Source: Luscinia megarhynchos (lineage: Eukaryota; Chordata; Aves; Passeriformes; Turdidae). From it: a DNA stretch of 64,000 bases. The notes under the pieces are model-generated. The model was not told where the DNA came from. It worked only from the letters and a program-made list of their open reading frames with translations, and did not search any database. Below, piece after piece: positions 35,485-47,589 of the stretch (within the stretch, counting starts at the first letter, position 1; every line of letters starts with the position of its first letter). Both the position numbers and the translations under genes were made by a program. The stretch lies in the NCBI GenBank assembly GCA_034336665.1, contig CM067570.1, positions 11,740,002-11,804,001 of the forward strand, read 5' to 3'.

Positions 35485-38400
35485 CAATGCTGCAGGCAGA
35501 ACTGACCCCACTTGTCAGTGGGGTCACTTGTTAGGTAATCTTAATTACAAGGTCACATACTAGGTTTTTTTCCCTTCAGAAGAATGTTTCATTATGGAGT
35601 GCATAGCACTGATGCACAAAAAGAAAGACATGGCAGCTTAGAAAGTGCCATTTGTACACACGCCCTGACTTCTCAGCTCAGCAAAGTTATTAGCAAATGA
35701 AAGTGTGCTTTTTCTAGTGGGAACATCAGGCAGCTACTCCAAGGTCTATATGCCCTCTAAATAATAAAAGTGCACCCTACAAGACCTTCTTTAAGTTTTT
35801 CTTCCATTATCCTTCAGGCACCCCAGAGGGACAACACACAGACCTCTGAAGTCCCACAGAAGTGGGAAATCTGGCACTGGCTTTCCTGCAGTGCTCTCCC
35901 ACACCAGCCTGGCCCCTGGCCCCTCTGCCACCACGGCAGCTCTGGTCCGACAGCCACCTGCGCCTGCGGGGTGGCAATCACAGAGCAGAAGAGAGGCAGC
36001 TCCGATGAGATTCCCAAACTCAAAAAAGCCCTGCTAAGCGGCACACTCCCACTCTCCCTATGTGCATCTTAGCACTGCAACCTCTTCACATCTCACGAGC
36101 TAGCGTGGAACAGATGCGTCCCCCCGTCAGGAGGCAGCGACACCCCTCCCTCCTCACATGACTCATATGATGTCAGAGTTGTCCTTGTCACCGACCCCAA
36201 TTCAGGCTCACACGTCAAGGACACGCTTGCTTGGTGGATCCTCAGCATGATGGATAATCCATGCCCTCTCATTTGGGTTTCCTACATCCCACCTAGCCAC
36301 AGAAAAGAGAGGACTTCTTCTGGTTGAGGAAACTTGGCTTCTCTGGCAGTTCCAGTGGCACAGCCGTGCCGAGAAATGCTGGCAGAGGCTACAAGGTTTA
36401 GAAGCTTTGAAAGCTAGGTCAGCATCTCCCTGTACAGCACCAATGCTACCCTCAATCAATGTCCAATACAGAGAGGCAAACGATTTTTATAGAACAGTCA
36501 TGTACTTTCATGTGATCTAATATTAGCTGTGCTGTATGTAATTATTTTATGTAGTACTCTGCGTTCTGCTTGCACTTCCATCGATATGTCTAGTAGATAT
36601 TTGTAGTTCCCTAGTAATTTAATAGCTAGTTTGTGCCCTAAAGCATAAAAACATTTCTACCCTATCTAAAGTAACCGTGGGTGGTGTTATCCATATAAAA
36701 TCTTTGAGTCCTAATGAGCTTTTGTTCTCAAGTTATAACCCAAAAATATATCACCCGGCTGTTCCGTTCTCTGCTAAAGATCCTCACTATGATGTGAAAG
36801 GAAAAGAAATTAAAACCTTAGATAAATGTGTTTGATCTGCCACAAAGAGGGAAAAGACATCCCCTCTGTATTGTATCTTGGGATTTTTTCACAGACCCAT
36901 TTTCTGTTCATTGCTAAATGTTTAAAGGCTGAAGATGAGCTGCATTTTTGCAAACCCTGATCTGGAGACAGCTGTGGCCTAAGCTGTACAGGAAGGAGCA
37001 GCACACTGGTCCTGCTGCCCTGGGCTGAGGTGGCAGTAGCCGCTAGAGTCTGGGCATGATGCTAGAAAGCAGTATGGTGTTTGGGGTTCCTAAGGGGTAA
37101 AAGGCAGCAAGTTCCCATGTCCTTGAAGGAATGTTTTAGGAGACCTCCCACCCTTCTGCCTGGGGAGGAGGAGGCTCTGAGATGCGCAGGGAGACACTGG
37201 GGAGAGCAGGTCTCCTGGGCTTTCCACTCTGTGGCGAGAAAAGCCCGTCCCTTGCCCACAGCGAGGCTTTGTTTCACCCTCACAACAATCTCGTTACTGT
37301 GAGTAACGGGGAGTACAGCGATGCCAGCATGTTCCCTTTGCCTCTTCCTTAACTTGTCTTTATTCACAGCCATGGAGGCAGGCCAGAGCCAGGCACTCAC
37401 CAGGAGCCAGGCTCAAGGCTTCCTTGGCGTGCCCACCTCTGCTCTTTAGGAGAGGGTACAGGCTGTACAATACATCATCTGTTATGCAATGATACCCGGC
37501 GCATGGTTCCGCTTTGCTTCCCGGCGGCAGGAATATATCACTCCCCCTTCCCTTCCCCTCCCACCCCATCCCCCAGCCCCATTCATCCCCACCACTCTCT
37601 GTTTACTACCAAAGCCCTGCACAGTCCGTCAGGAGCACCCCAGTTCACAACCCAGCGGCCGCACGAGTTGTGGTGTTTGGCCAGGGGAGGAGGCGTGCCA
37701 GGAAGCCAACTTGTAAGAGGGATTTTTTGGGGCCCCTTTCAGTTCTGCCACTGCTCTCCAGTAAATAGTTGCACTCTACCACTTACATCAGGTCTAAATG
37801 TGCCTGGCCCTACTTACTCCCCATGGCATTTGGTTACCTTATATTTTAAATAAAATTTACAGAGTGAGAAATAATACCAAGACAGTTTATCATCCCAAAG
37901 GAAACAAAAAGTGTTCTGTCAGCTAGGTTGCAAAACAGCCCAAGATAAAATCCCTGGATGAACATGTTCCGAAACACCAAAGAAATTTGTTCACAGTTTT
38001 GACCTAAGAGGTAACATCTATCTCCAAACACACAAGGGAAAGTGCCTCTAATGGTAAAACCTGGCTGCTTTATTAAAAGTGAACAGCAAGTCAAAGATAC
38101 TCAGCTAGAAAGAAAATAATTCCCTGTCCCATCAAAGCAACAGGTTAAAACTGCCAGGAAATCCTGTCTGCTCCCTTCTAAAGAGATTTCTTAGTATCTA
38201 TGCTTTGAAACAATGAAATCTAGATACAGTGTTAACTGTCACTAGAAAGTAAATGAAGATAGTGGAAATGAATTCTTCCATTTACAGTTAAGAAAGATTC
38301 CAGCATTCAGCATTATCAGTAAATACCAAAAGCAGCAATCAGCAGGTAATCTGTTCAGTGTAACTAGATAGTTCCACCACATACAAGGATTTAAGAAATG

Positions 38401-39110
38401 CATCACCTCAGAGAGATACCAATTACAAGATAATCAACTTCTGTCTTCTGTGATTGTGGGGAAAACTGTAATAAAATCGTAATCCCATCCTTGCAATGCC
38501 ACACCTTATAGCACCTTTCCTTATTGCTTGAGCCAAACAGAGATATGGGAATTAGGCACTGGTGAGGAAAGAACTGGTTTGCAAATAAACAAAACAAAAT
38601 GCACAAATATTTGACTGTGCAAAATCTGGTCATTTCACTGTTTTTGTAGCAAAAATCCCCAAGATACTGTGTCATAGATAACAGTCAAGTGACTATCACA
38701 CTCCTTTGATTAGCTCAAGGAATAAGGCTTAGGATTTTGTGAGTTTAGAGGAAAACTGTCTTAAACCATCTTCATCATCTCACGTGAAAACTGTTGACAA
38801 CCAGAGAAAAATAATGTCATTCTCCTAGAAAAAGCTATTCTAACCACTGAATCTTACAAAAAAAATTCATCAAAATTGTTGAGATTACAGAAAGAAATTC
38901 TTATCACATCAAAGTGTATTTTTCTATCATTAGAATAGTGTGCACCCTGCTTTACCAGTGTAAGTATTTCCAGCACAGGCTTTGCTGTGTTTGCAGGAGC
39001 ACAGAGGCTGTTGAGCTGTTTAGGAAAGTTCTTTGAGGAAACAGTTCAGATGCAGACATCTGCACAAGAAAGATGTCACCACACCCTGTCAGCATGTTTA
39101 ATATTTATCC
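35485..39110. other. Non-coding interval including a GC-richer zone
   Basis: 35780-36250 and 36950-37720 are visibly richer in GC and CpG than the flanks, with a GCGGCCGC (NotI) sequence near 37656-37663. Open frames overlap on both strands, as expected from composition, and no domain is recognisable. 36480-36760 has several TAAT and ATTA cores and could be a conserved element. A promoter or exons of an unannotated transcript cannot be excluded. Confidence 0.4.
37543..37580 (-). other. Strong G-quadruplex motif on the minus strand
   Basis: Seven C runs of 3-5 separated by 1-2 bases (C5-TT-C3-TT-C4-T-C3-A-C4-AT-C5-AG-C4) give seven consecutive G runs on the minus strand with very short loops. 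This far exceeds the usual four-run definition. It lies in the GC-richer, CpG-containing zone, where such motifs often mark promoters, but no promoter is demonstrated. Confidence 0.85.
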
Positions 39111-39118
39111 ACAGTATA

Positions 39119-39145
39119 TTAAAAATAAAAATAAAAATAAAAAAA
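39119..39145 (+). repeat. (AAAAT)n short tandem repeat
   Basis: Repeated AAAAT units run into an A7-T5 stretch. Confidence 0.8.
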
Positions 39146-39149
39146 TTTT

Positions 39150-39985
39150 TAAAAAGGTGCACTGCGATACTCAGGGGCAGCAAAAAGTTGAATATTCATC
39201 TCAAATATAAAAACAAAAATTAAGAGCAGAGTAAGAGTTTCTAATACAGCTGCACACGACTACAATACACCTGTGCCTACAGAGCCCTCTTCTGAGGGTG
39301 CTGGGGAAAAGACCCTGCAGCCCCTCTTCTCAATATCAGCCACTCAACTCTTTCTGATGAGCTGCCAGATAGTTGTCAGGGCCCCTCTCAGCTCCAGGAC
39401 CTGTACTTCAAGCATGCCCTCCAACACCCAGGTATGCACACCCAGCTCCACTAATGAGAAGAGTAAAAAAAAATACCTTTCCCTCACCTCTCACCTTTTC
39501 CCCCCATCCCAGTTCTCTCCCTTCCTATATTTTAGATGGGAAGCTGAAGAAAGCATAGCAGCTGAGCCACTGACAGCCATACAGACACAGTCCTATAACA
39601 ATAAAAGGAGTGAATAAACAAGCTGTATTCATCCTCTGTATCCTGCAACTTCAGTGTCTGCTACTCTTGGTCCTTTTTAATTTCTTGCTATCTCACTCAC
39701 CCCCTTTTTTCTCTTGCTGCTTCTTTCTCTCTTCCTTTGGCTTTGCAGCTTTAGTGTCTTTCATATCTGGGGGAATGCATTCTTTCTTCTTTCTCAAATG
39801 CACTCTACTCCTTTCTGAAATCTCTTCCAAACACCCGCCGTCTACAAATATAAGCATCTCTCCTCATTCTTATAACAATGAACTGCTCTGCTTTGTTGTG
39901 CCTTGCTCATGCTGCATATCTCTATTTTATAGAGCATTTATGTCACCGTGCACATAATAGATAACTGAGCATTTCAGCATGGAAG
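39150..39985. other. Non-coding DNA, pyrimidine-rich in part
   Basis: 39460-39830 is rich in TTTCTC and CTTCC stretches and gives open frames of up to 115 codons without recognisable content. It may include an unrecognised ancient LINE piece. Confidence 0.4.
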
Positions 39986-39989
39986 CAAT

Positions 39990-40125
39990 TGCCTCTTACA
40001 CTGAAGTAAATCTGGAATTGACAGTTCTAAAATGCTTATAACTGCAGGACTGTCTTTCATAGACTCACAGATTTTAAGGCCAGATGGGACCATTAGATCA
40101 TCTAGTCTGAGCTCATCTGAAAACC
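39990..40125 (-). mobile_element. CR1 3' end with adjacent ancient repeat
   Basis: TCATAGACTCACAGATTTTA (40058-40077), AGGCCAGATGGGACCATTAG (40078-40097) and ATCATCTAGTCTGA are an unmistakable inverted CR1 3' end of the widespread sauropsid type (..CATAGA..AAGGCCAGAAGGGACCATT..GATCATCTAGTCTGACC..). Just before it, TTACACTGAAGTAAATCTGG (39996-40015) resembles another short amniote repeat. The CR1 is truncated to its last about 75 bp. Confidence 0.7.
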
Positions 40126-40129
40126 TGCT

Positions 40130-41850
40130 CTGGTTCTTCCCTAATAATGGGTGTCCATGCGATGCCATCAGGACCTACCAGCACAGCATCCCAGGATTCG
40201 TGTTTCAGTTGTCACTATGCACAGTGCAGCCAGCGTATCAGCTGCATGAAGCATCCTTCCAACTCCAAACCGCCGAGGCACTCAGAACCACCACCTTCCT
40301 CCGGCAATCCTACTTGCACAAAGGAAGCAGGTAGGTAAGGAGGGAGATAAAAGGGAAACCGGCCTTTTTAGGGGGAAAAAAAGCCTCCAAAGCAGTTCTC
40401 AGAAAAATCACGTGTACCATTTTGCCATTCCTATTGCGACACAGCTGAAATTTCAGGCATAAGCCTAAATCAAAACCATAAACAGTTCCTGCACAAAGAA
40501 GCTAACTGTAACACAACAAAATAAAAGTGCACATGCAGTATCATCTGTGTTCACACTCCATAATCCTGGCTGATTATTTGTCATATTTTACATTTCCTTA
40601 AAATCCACATCCTATTTTTATTTTTTCACCTTTTAATATTTACTAGCACTATGCTTCTTCCATTATCATATGGCTCTGAAAACCTAAATAATTTATTTAC
40701 ATTTAGTTCTCTTGTTATATTTTAAAAGCTAGCAGATTCTTGCATTTGGATTACTCTGGTATATAAACAAGGCATTGCCTTCAATAAATCCATGTACCTT
40801 GCATATACAAAATAAAACACATTGAAAAAGGCTAAGATCAATCAAAGCCCTGGAATTTACATTGACTTAAAGAATTTAGTAATTTATCTAATTTGGCTGC
40901 GCATAATGGGAACTTACCAGTAATTTATCTATATGTCCCCATAATTTCAATATCTCCCAAGGACATGTAGCAATTTTCTTGTTTGCTTCCAATCCAAGGT
41001 TTTTTTTTGTGTGTAGGTGTGTTTTAATGCCTTTTCCCCATTTCTGGTGTGTCTATCTGCATGAGAATATGCACAATTATCATCTTTAAAAGGCTAACTT
41101 AAGCATCCAAGTTTTAAAAGGAGTTCTCAAAGGAAAAGCTAATTTATACTTCATTCCTTGACTACTAACTGCGTTGGGAAAGTAGAAGTAGAATCAAATT
41201 ATTTTTGCCAACTGATTGCTTTCAGAAATTTTTACAGTAGCCAATATGCAAATTTCTTAATGAAAACCATCCTGGGAATTTATTAAACTGTTCATACTGA
41301 AGAAAATTACTTTCATTTACATTGAAAAGTGAAATAATCTATCCTGACCTATATATGTGCTTGCCAAGATTCTATCTCCACTATACTTGGGGTCTTTACC
41401 ATGCTATCACCGTGAAGAAGAGCAATTTCTCCTCTTTGTTTTGTTTTGTTGTTTTTTTTTTTAATAAAAAGGCAAATAATAGGCACTGCCAATAGCCATT
41501 GTTGACCCAAGTCAAAAGTGTTTGAAATTAATTTATCCGCTTTGGATGGTGTATAAATTTCTCATTACGAGTGTCAGTGATGGACAAGAAACCATTCCAA
41601 AAAATGTATTGGGTATCATGCCAAACTCTGTAATCAAGGTCTCTTGCAGAGACTCTGGAGTATACAAAGGGTTTCACACAGTCAGGAGCGTTAGCTATGC
41701 ATGCTTTCCCGTTGCCCGGGCTCAGCCAAATACTCTGTGAGAACAACACGTATATACACTTTGTTTTATTATGCCTCGCAGATGCTTTTTTTGTTTTATA
41801 TTTCAAGCTTTGTCAGGTCTAATGTTTGTTCCTTCTTCATCCCTCAGACC
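40130..41850. other. Non-coding DNA, nothing recognised
   Basis: A donor-like GGTAGGTAAGG near 40330 follows a GC-richer open segment, but no acceptor or homology supports an exon. 40860-40990 contains AATTTA and TAATTTAT clusters. A TTTTG/T-rich stretch lies near 41437-41463. Confidence 0.45.
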
Positions 41851-41854
41851 TCAC

Positions 41855-41967
41855 TCTTCCCCCTGCAACCCCCCTCACCCCCCAAATTTGGGAACAGCTT
41901 CCTAGACAGACCCAGTATCGATTACATAAACTGTCTTTCTTGGAAAGTAAAGAGGGGGGGTGGGGGG
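41855..41967. repeat. Facing C-rich and G-rich tracts
   Basis: C5-TGCAA-C6-TCA-C7 (about 41859-41883) is followed 70 bp later by G7-T-G6 (about 41953-41967). The two are nearly complementary, so the region could fold as a hairpin. Each side also carries potential G-quadruplex or i-motif runs. Confidence 0.7.
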
Positions 41968-42517
41968 TTGTGTTTGGGATTTCTTCTACTTGCAACTGAA
42001 AATGGCAGCCATTGAACAGATCTGGTCAATGACAGTAAGAGAATAAGCCCAGCAGAAAGTGGTAATATATTGTGTTACACTTATGCCAACTTGCCAAGTC
42101 AAGTTCTTTTTCTCAAGCGCATGTACAGTTTGTTCTTGCTATCCTCAGTTAACTTTGCCTTCTGAATAGAGGAGATGGGAACTGCTCAAAGGCCACAATA
42201 GCATGTTCTACTTAAGGTTTCCTCTCCACACTAACCATTGTGGATAGCACTCTTTACAGTCAAGCGCTCTTGAATAAGAAAGCTCTCATTAAGGACATGA
42301 AGCTATGTTTTCTTTACCTTGCAAGAATTCTGTAAAATGAGATTTTCCTCATTACAGGCAAAGTACCTGCTGCTAAAAAGCAGCACAAAGTTGGCTATAT
42401 TTCCTTGAATGGATTTGAAGCTGCCTTCAAAACTAGCAGCAAAAGAGCATCAAAATGACAATATTGTAGAAGAAATGCATCAGGAATGAGTGATTAATCT
42501 AAGTTTCTATGGGAACG

Positions 42518-42620
42518 TGGAAAATGACATATTGGATCAGATGAGTGGCCTGCTTAGTCCAAAATATTCTGTCGGCTAATACTGTGTACCACAGCAAGCA
42601 AAGCTTAGTGCCCCATAGCA
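42518..42620. mobile_element. Ancient sauropsid interspersed repeat fragment
   Basis: AATGACATATTGGATCAGAT, GAGTGGCCTGCTTAGTCCAA and ATATTCTGTCGGCTAATACT occur in the same order as a repeat very common in turtles and crocodilians (..GCCATACTGGGTCAGACCAATGGTCCATCTAGTCCAGTATCCTGTC..), with many substitutions. I do not know its class with certainty. Confidence 0.45.
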
Positions 42621-42624
42621 AACA

Positions 42625-45600
42625 ACTATCACCAAAAACCTAGAAAGCACAGGTAGGATGGCTTAGCTCAAAAGCAAAGATCAGTTGACAGCCTGAGGCA
42701 GGAGGGCTGAGATGCATTTTGTAGCTGGTGTACACAGAAAAAGATTACAGGCAACGTTGCTAAAGCAAATACCATTTTATTATGATTTTTCCCTCACTCA
42801 ACCTTGGTAGCACTACCCGCCTCAAGCTGAGGTTTTCATGCAAGGGAGCCTGCCAAAGGGTGGGTGGCTTAAATCACATTGGATCCAAATTTTTATGGGG
42901 CTTTGGGGTTGATTTTTTTGTTTAATAAGGAATATAAAACCCACACACTCTTCAATATTGTGCATTAGAACTGTCATGATGAAGCCTGATGTAGCAGGTA
43001 TTACTTTTTTTTTTCTTTACAAAATGCTGCTTAAAAAGAAGACACATAACAAAATTTGCCAGTGCAAAGAAGGACACGGATGGATCTTTGAATCAACTAG
43101 CTATTCAAAGAGAAAAACAATAAATTCTGCCAGTGCAGTGTGTTTACTGCACAGTAATCTTCAAATCTAGTCAAATCTAAAACCAGCACTGAAATGCAGA
43201 TAAAATATTATGGAACACAGTAAAATATAATAAATATGAAGCAAAACAGTAGTAATAACAATGCCCATGGATAAAAGGTGGCTGAGTCATTACCAGCATC
43301 ATCAAGTTGCATGTTTCCCTAACAAATTTTAGTTTTTCCCTTGTGATTCTCCTCCCTAAAGGAGCTTATTCCTAAAAACTCCCACTACTAGAGTCCATTC
43401 CCATGTTTAATTGTACCAGAAAGTAGGGAAATTATCTGATGCCATTTTAATCTCCAGGTTTGAGTGTTTAACCACCATTTCAAGGCAAACTTCTTTTGCT
43501 TGTAAAAATTACAGGAATAAACTATAACATCTATAAATTTTTGACAAAAATTGAACAGGGAAAATCTCTTCCCCTAGAAAAATGCAGATTATTGTATCAT
43601 AAAATATCTGCAGTCAATTCCTACTGCTGGATATGTCTCTGGCAGTCCTTCTGCTTTTGTTCTTTTTCATCCATAGAAGTGAAAAAGAAGCTAGAAAATT
43701 CTATTAGATGTTCTTTTAAAAGCTCCATAGATAAATACATGTAAAACTGAGACTGGAAGCTATTTTCAGTAGCAACCCTAACTGCTACAGAGACAATCTT
43801 TTAATTCCACCACCATATACCATAAGAACATATTAAACAACACTAAGCATTAGGAATAACATAGAATAATGATAATGAAGTGGCTGGCACAGTTTGCCCA
43901 TCCACATTTGCAATTAAATTAACTTTCTAGTTAAGCTAATTGTTTCTGGCATGACAATATGGAGCAGTCAGTTAAGACACAATTTTTTAATCACGCTCTG
44001 TTTTCCTGTGTCAAACAAGAAATTGGTAGAATTAAAGGCTGTATTCTGTGCAGTGTGGCATTTTGTGTTGGCACAAACACTGCAGTGCTTGCTTGGTTCT
44101 CCACTGAGTCCAGAAGCTCTGATTACCCTGGTTTAGCCCCTCTGCTCTCCACCCAGAGAAACAGGATGATTTCATGGGGTGCCCTTGGTAAGATCCGCTT
44201 CTGGCAAGAATGAAAGATGGGGAAGATGGACAAGATATGAGAAGCCAAGGATTTACAACCCAACATTTTCACCTATCAAACTTGCACTTTCAAGACACTG
44301 GCTGCTGGCACCTGGTCACAGTCATTTCCAGCCCCTGCTGCATGCCTGGAGATTGTGAAAAAGCTCAAAACAGCATCCTTGTCTCATCCCACATGCCTGG
44401 TCATCCCTGCATTCCCAGACTCCATGCCACATACTTATCTCACTTTATTGTGATTATTATAGCTCAATGCAATATAACTTGGTGGATTAGTCACTTCTAA
44501 CCCCAGGGACTCTGGGTCCACAGGGTGAATTTGATCAGATATTAAAACACAAGTGAATGAGTAGATTAACTCAGTTAAGTATTATGATGAGAACATTAAA
44601 CCTTGCCTTTAGTCAGTAGGGATCTGGCACCTATGCAAACCTGTAGTGATCATTCACCATGCAGCATCTCTGAACTTTATCACAGAGAGCAGGTCCCAGT
44701 CTCCAGTGGTCTGTGTGAGGGACTGGTGTGTTACACAATGCTCAAATCCCACAGGGAAACACCAGCACTGAACTATGTTATTCCTCGTGTCTTGTGCAAC
44801 TTTTTTTATAAGCATCCTTGGGAGTTCAGATTTTAGCAATTTTGCTAGGAGTAAAAAATTCACACATATTTGCTGAGAGTGAATTTGGAGTTTTTCCTCA
44901 GAGTTGACCTAAGACATGGAAACAATGGCCTGATGCAAAGTTGTCAAAGTGAACATTTTCTCCAAAACTCTTTTTGCATAAATTGTTTATAAAATGAAAT
45001 CAACTTTATCCCTCTTTTCCATTCCTCTATGGCACTAATTCAGTACCAAAGAAAATGATCTAAAGAATCTTGGAACTTTTCCTGAACTAGTGTGCCTTTT
45101 ATTCATAACATTAAAAAACTAAAGATTTTTTCACTCCTGCAATCCACAAAGCATTTCCAGAGAGGAAAAAATTATTTAAATTATTCATTTGAGAAATGTA
45201 ATATTCTCCAACCAAATCTATCAGTTCTTTTGGACACAGACAAAGGGACAACCAGCAGCTAAAAGGCCACTTGAGGAGGTCTGACAAGAACTCATACTAA
45301 GCACCATGCAGCTGCCCTCCTCTCTCTGCAGTGTGTGTATGTACCTCTGTGGTCTTTATCCAAAGAGCAATAAGAAAGCATCACAGCAGGATTGACCAAA
45401 ACTTGCTGAAATCATTGAGTGGAAGAACTGTTTTTTATTTGTACTAAATACAAATAAACATTAAGCTCATTTACGGAACAAAATAATCAAAACAATGGGA
45501 GAACAACCAAAGCATAAACATATGGGAAGTTTGGAATGAAAATAAGCCCTGGAGTCTAGATGTTTAGGACTTTGGTAGCAGAATGCTTGTTTTGCATGGT

Positions 45601-46860
45601 TGTGGGAGAATCTCCAATCAAAAGCCAAAAGGAAGCATCAAAAAGAGCCACAAAAGCATCAACAGCATGACTTCAAGATAAACCTTAAGAAAGCTATTGA
45701 GGCAAGTGCTGACTGAAAGAGATTGGGATTTCAAGCAAGGGAATTATCTCTTGTTTGATTCTACCTGCAGAAACAGAAATCAGGACTTTGTAAATAAACA
45801 GGATTGCATCAAAGATAAGTGACTCAATCATCAATTGCACTTCTTAACATTCAGACTTTGGGCTTCCTACAACAGGGTTAAAGAGAGAAAACCCCCATGT
45901 TCTGGTTTTCAAGAACAAAGCCTGTGAGCTGATATCTCTCCTGTATCAGGGCAGAACAAAAGGCAGTACACAGTTCAAACATGTAAAGAACTGGAGGAGT
46001 TAAAACAGCACCTGAAAACTTATGGGTAAAGATGAACCCTTATTAGAAAGCCAATGGCAAAATGCCCAAAGAAACTAAGAGATGCAGCTGCAACAGTTGT
46101 GGTTTGAAATAAGATTGGAAAGGGTTACAAAAGCTTTGACCAACCTGGAAGCTGCTATCTGATAAACTGCAGAAAGAGCTCAGGGAATTGAACAGTGTCC
46201 TAGAAAATGAAAATGAACCAGTATCAACAACCATGACACACTGAAAGGAAGGGAAAGGGAAAACAAAACCCAAAATTTAATTTGAATTGGGTGGGAACAA
46301 ATATTTTCCCTGATACACTCAAATATCAGCAAGGACCTCAAGGGCAAATTGGCTATACACCAGTTTGCAGACACTCAGGTAAGGGCCGGAAATAAAGATC
46401 AGCAAAAGACAAAAAGATATTGTACTGACTGTACAATTTACTACAGATCCTGAACTTTTTTTCACAGCTGCATACCACAAAAGGAAACAGCTGCTGCAAA
46501 CAGAAGAAAATGCCAGGGATTTGCCAAGATCTCTATGGTGCTGTTTCTCTATCTCAAATTCAGTTTAGCAATTTTAATATGGCTCATACTATCATTATGT
46601 TTTGTGGAAGGAGTGATGACCAATCTGAGTTTATAAAGCAAAAGCAATTGGCAACAATTGCAAAAATGAAGGAATGCAGATGAGGTCATTATTGATCCTG
46701 GAAGAAAAAAATGCTTTTAAAGGAGACTAGTTATAAAGACATGTTCCAAAACAGACCCCCAACACCAAGAAGCAGAACAAGGAAGCATAAAGCTGAACCA
46801 AGCTGAGTCCAGACACCAGTCACACACCAGTTTGTAGTTTCTGTAAGGAGCTTAACAGTT
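42625..46860. other. Non-coding DNA; possible gypsy flank at its end
   Basis: No credible gene. 45900-46860 lies upstream of the Ty3/gypsy relic and could contain decayed gag or LTR sequence. I find no zinc knuckle, protease or LTR ends, so I leave it unassigned. Confidence 0.4.
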
Positions 46861-46868
46861 ACTTCTTC

Positions 46869-47041
46869 TTTTGTTTTTTGTTTGGGTTTGTTTTTTTTTT
46901 TTGTGGTTTTTTTTGGTTTTTTTTGGGGGGGGGTGTTTTTTGTTTTTTTTGTTTTTTTTTGTTTTGGGGTTTGTTTTTTTGTTGTTGTTGTTTTTTGAGG
47001 TTTTTTTGTTTGGGGTTTTTTTGGGGTTTTTTTTGGTTTTT
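46869..47041 (+). repeat. T/G-only low-complexity tract
   Basis: About 170 bases consist of T and G with a single A (near 46998), including G9 and repeated TTTTG/TTTTGGGG units. It translates into a meaningless F/L/G-rich frame. The extreme strand asymmetry and lack of a fixed unit suggest a decayed G/T-rich simple repeat. Long-read homopolymer noise is an alternative. Confidence 0.85.
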
Positions 47042-47044
47042 CTA

Positions 47045-47585
47045 AGTAGAAGAAATAAACAGAGAAGACTATTAAGTGTGTAACTATGTGAAATGCACTA
47101 GAATCACTGAGTCAGACTTCGGTTGTGGCACCAGGAATATAAGATAAGAGAATGGGTCATTCAACCTATAGATCTCTTTTGCAGTGCCCAAGCCCCACCT
47201 TTAGGGGCAGAAATACCACTAGAAATTACAGGCAGTGGCATCTTTCCAGCACATGAAAGATGAAACTTGCTTTGAGACACCGGATCCCTGGGGATCTTTA
47301 GCTGCTGAAGTTCTTCTGGATCTGAAATGAGTAAAATCTCTATACATTTCCTGAGTGCTTCTGACAACAGTCAGAAAGAGATGGGGAAAGGGGGACTGCA
47401 ATGGCAAAAAATGGATCTGGTAAACTAATATGAACTATAGGAAGTTTGGGTGTGAGCATGCGAACATTCAGAAAATGTATTAACTTTTAATCTGGCACCC
47501 TAAAAAACATTCAAAAAGAAGCAAGAAAATATTTTTGAGACTGTTTTGTCAGGAATTATTCTCTCTCAGACAAACACTTAAGTGG
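47045..47585. other. Unassigned DNA upstream of the gypsy RT
   Basis: By position this should hold protease or the start of reverse transcriptase if the gypsy element were complete. I see no protease motif or continuous frame. Confidence 0.3.
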
Positions 47586-47589
47586 TACT

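Noticed and set aside
37270..37315. CCCTCACAACAATCTCGTTA considered as a MIR piece
   Set aside because: Match covers too few bases and the rest of the MIR body is absent.
46871..47083. 70-codon F/L/G-rich frame resembling a membrane peptide
   Set aside because: Pure product of the T/G low-complexity tract.
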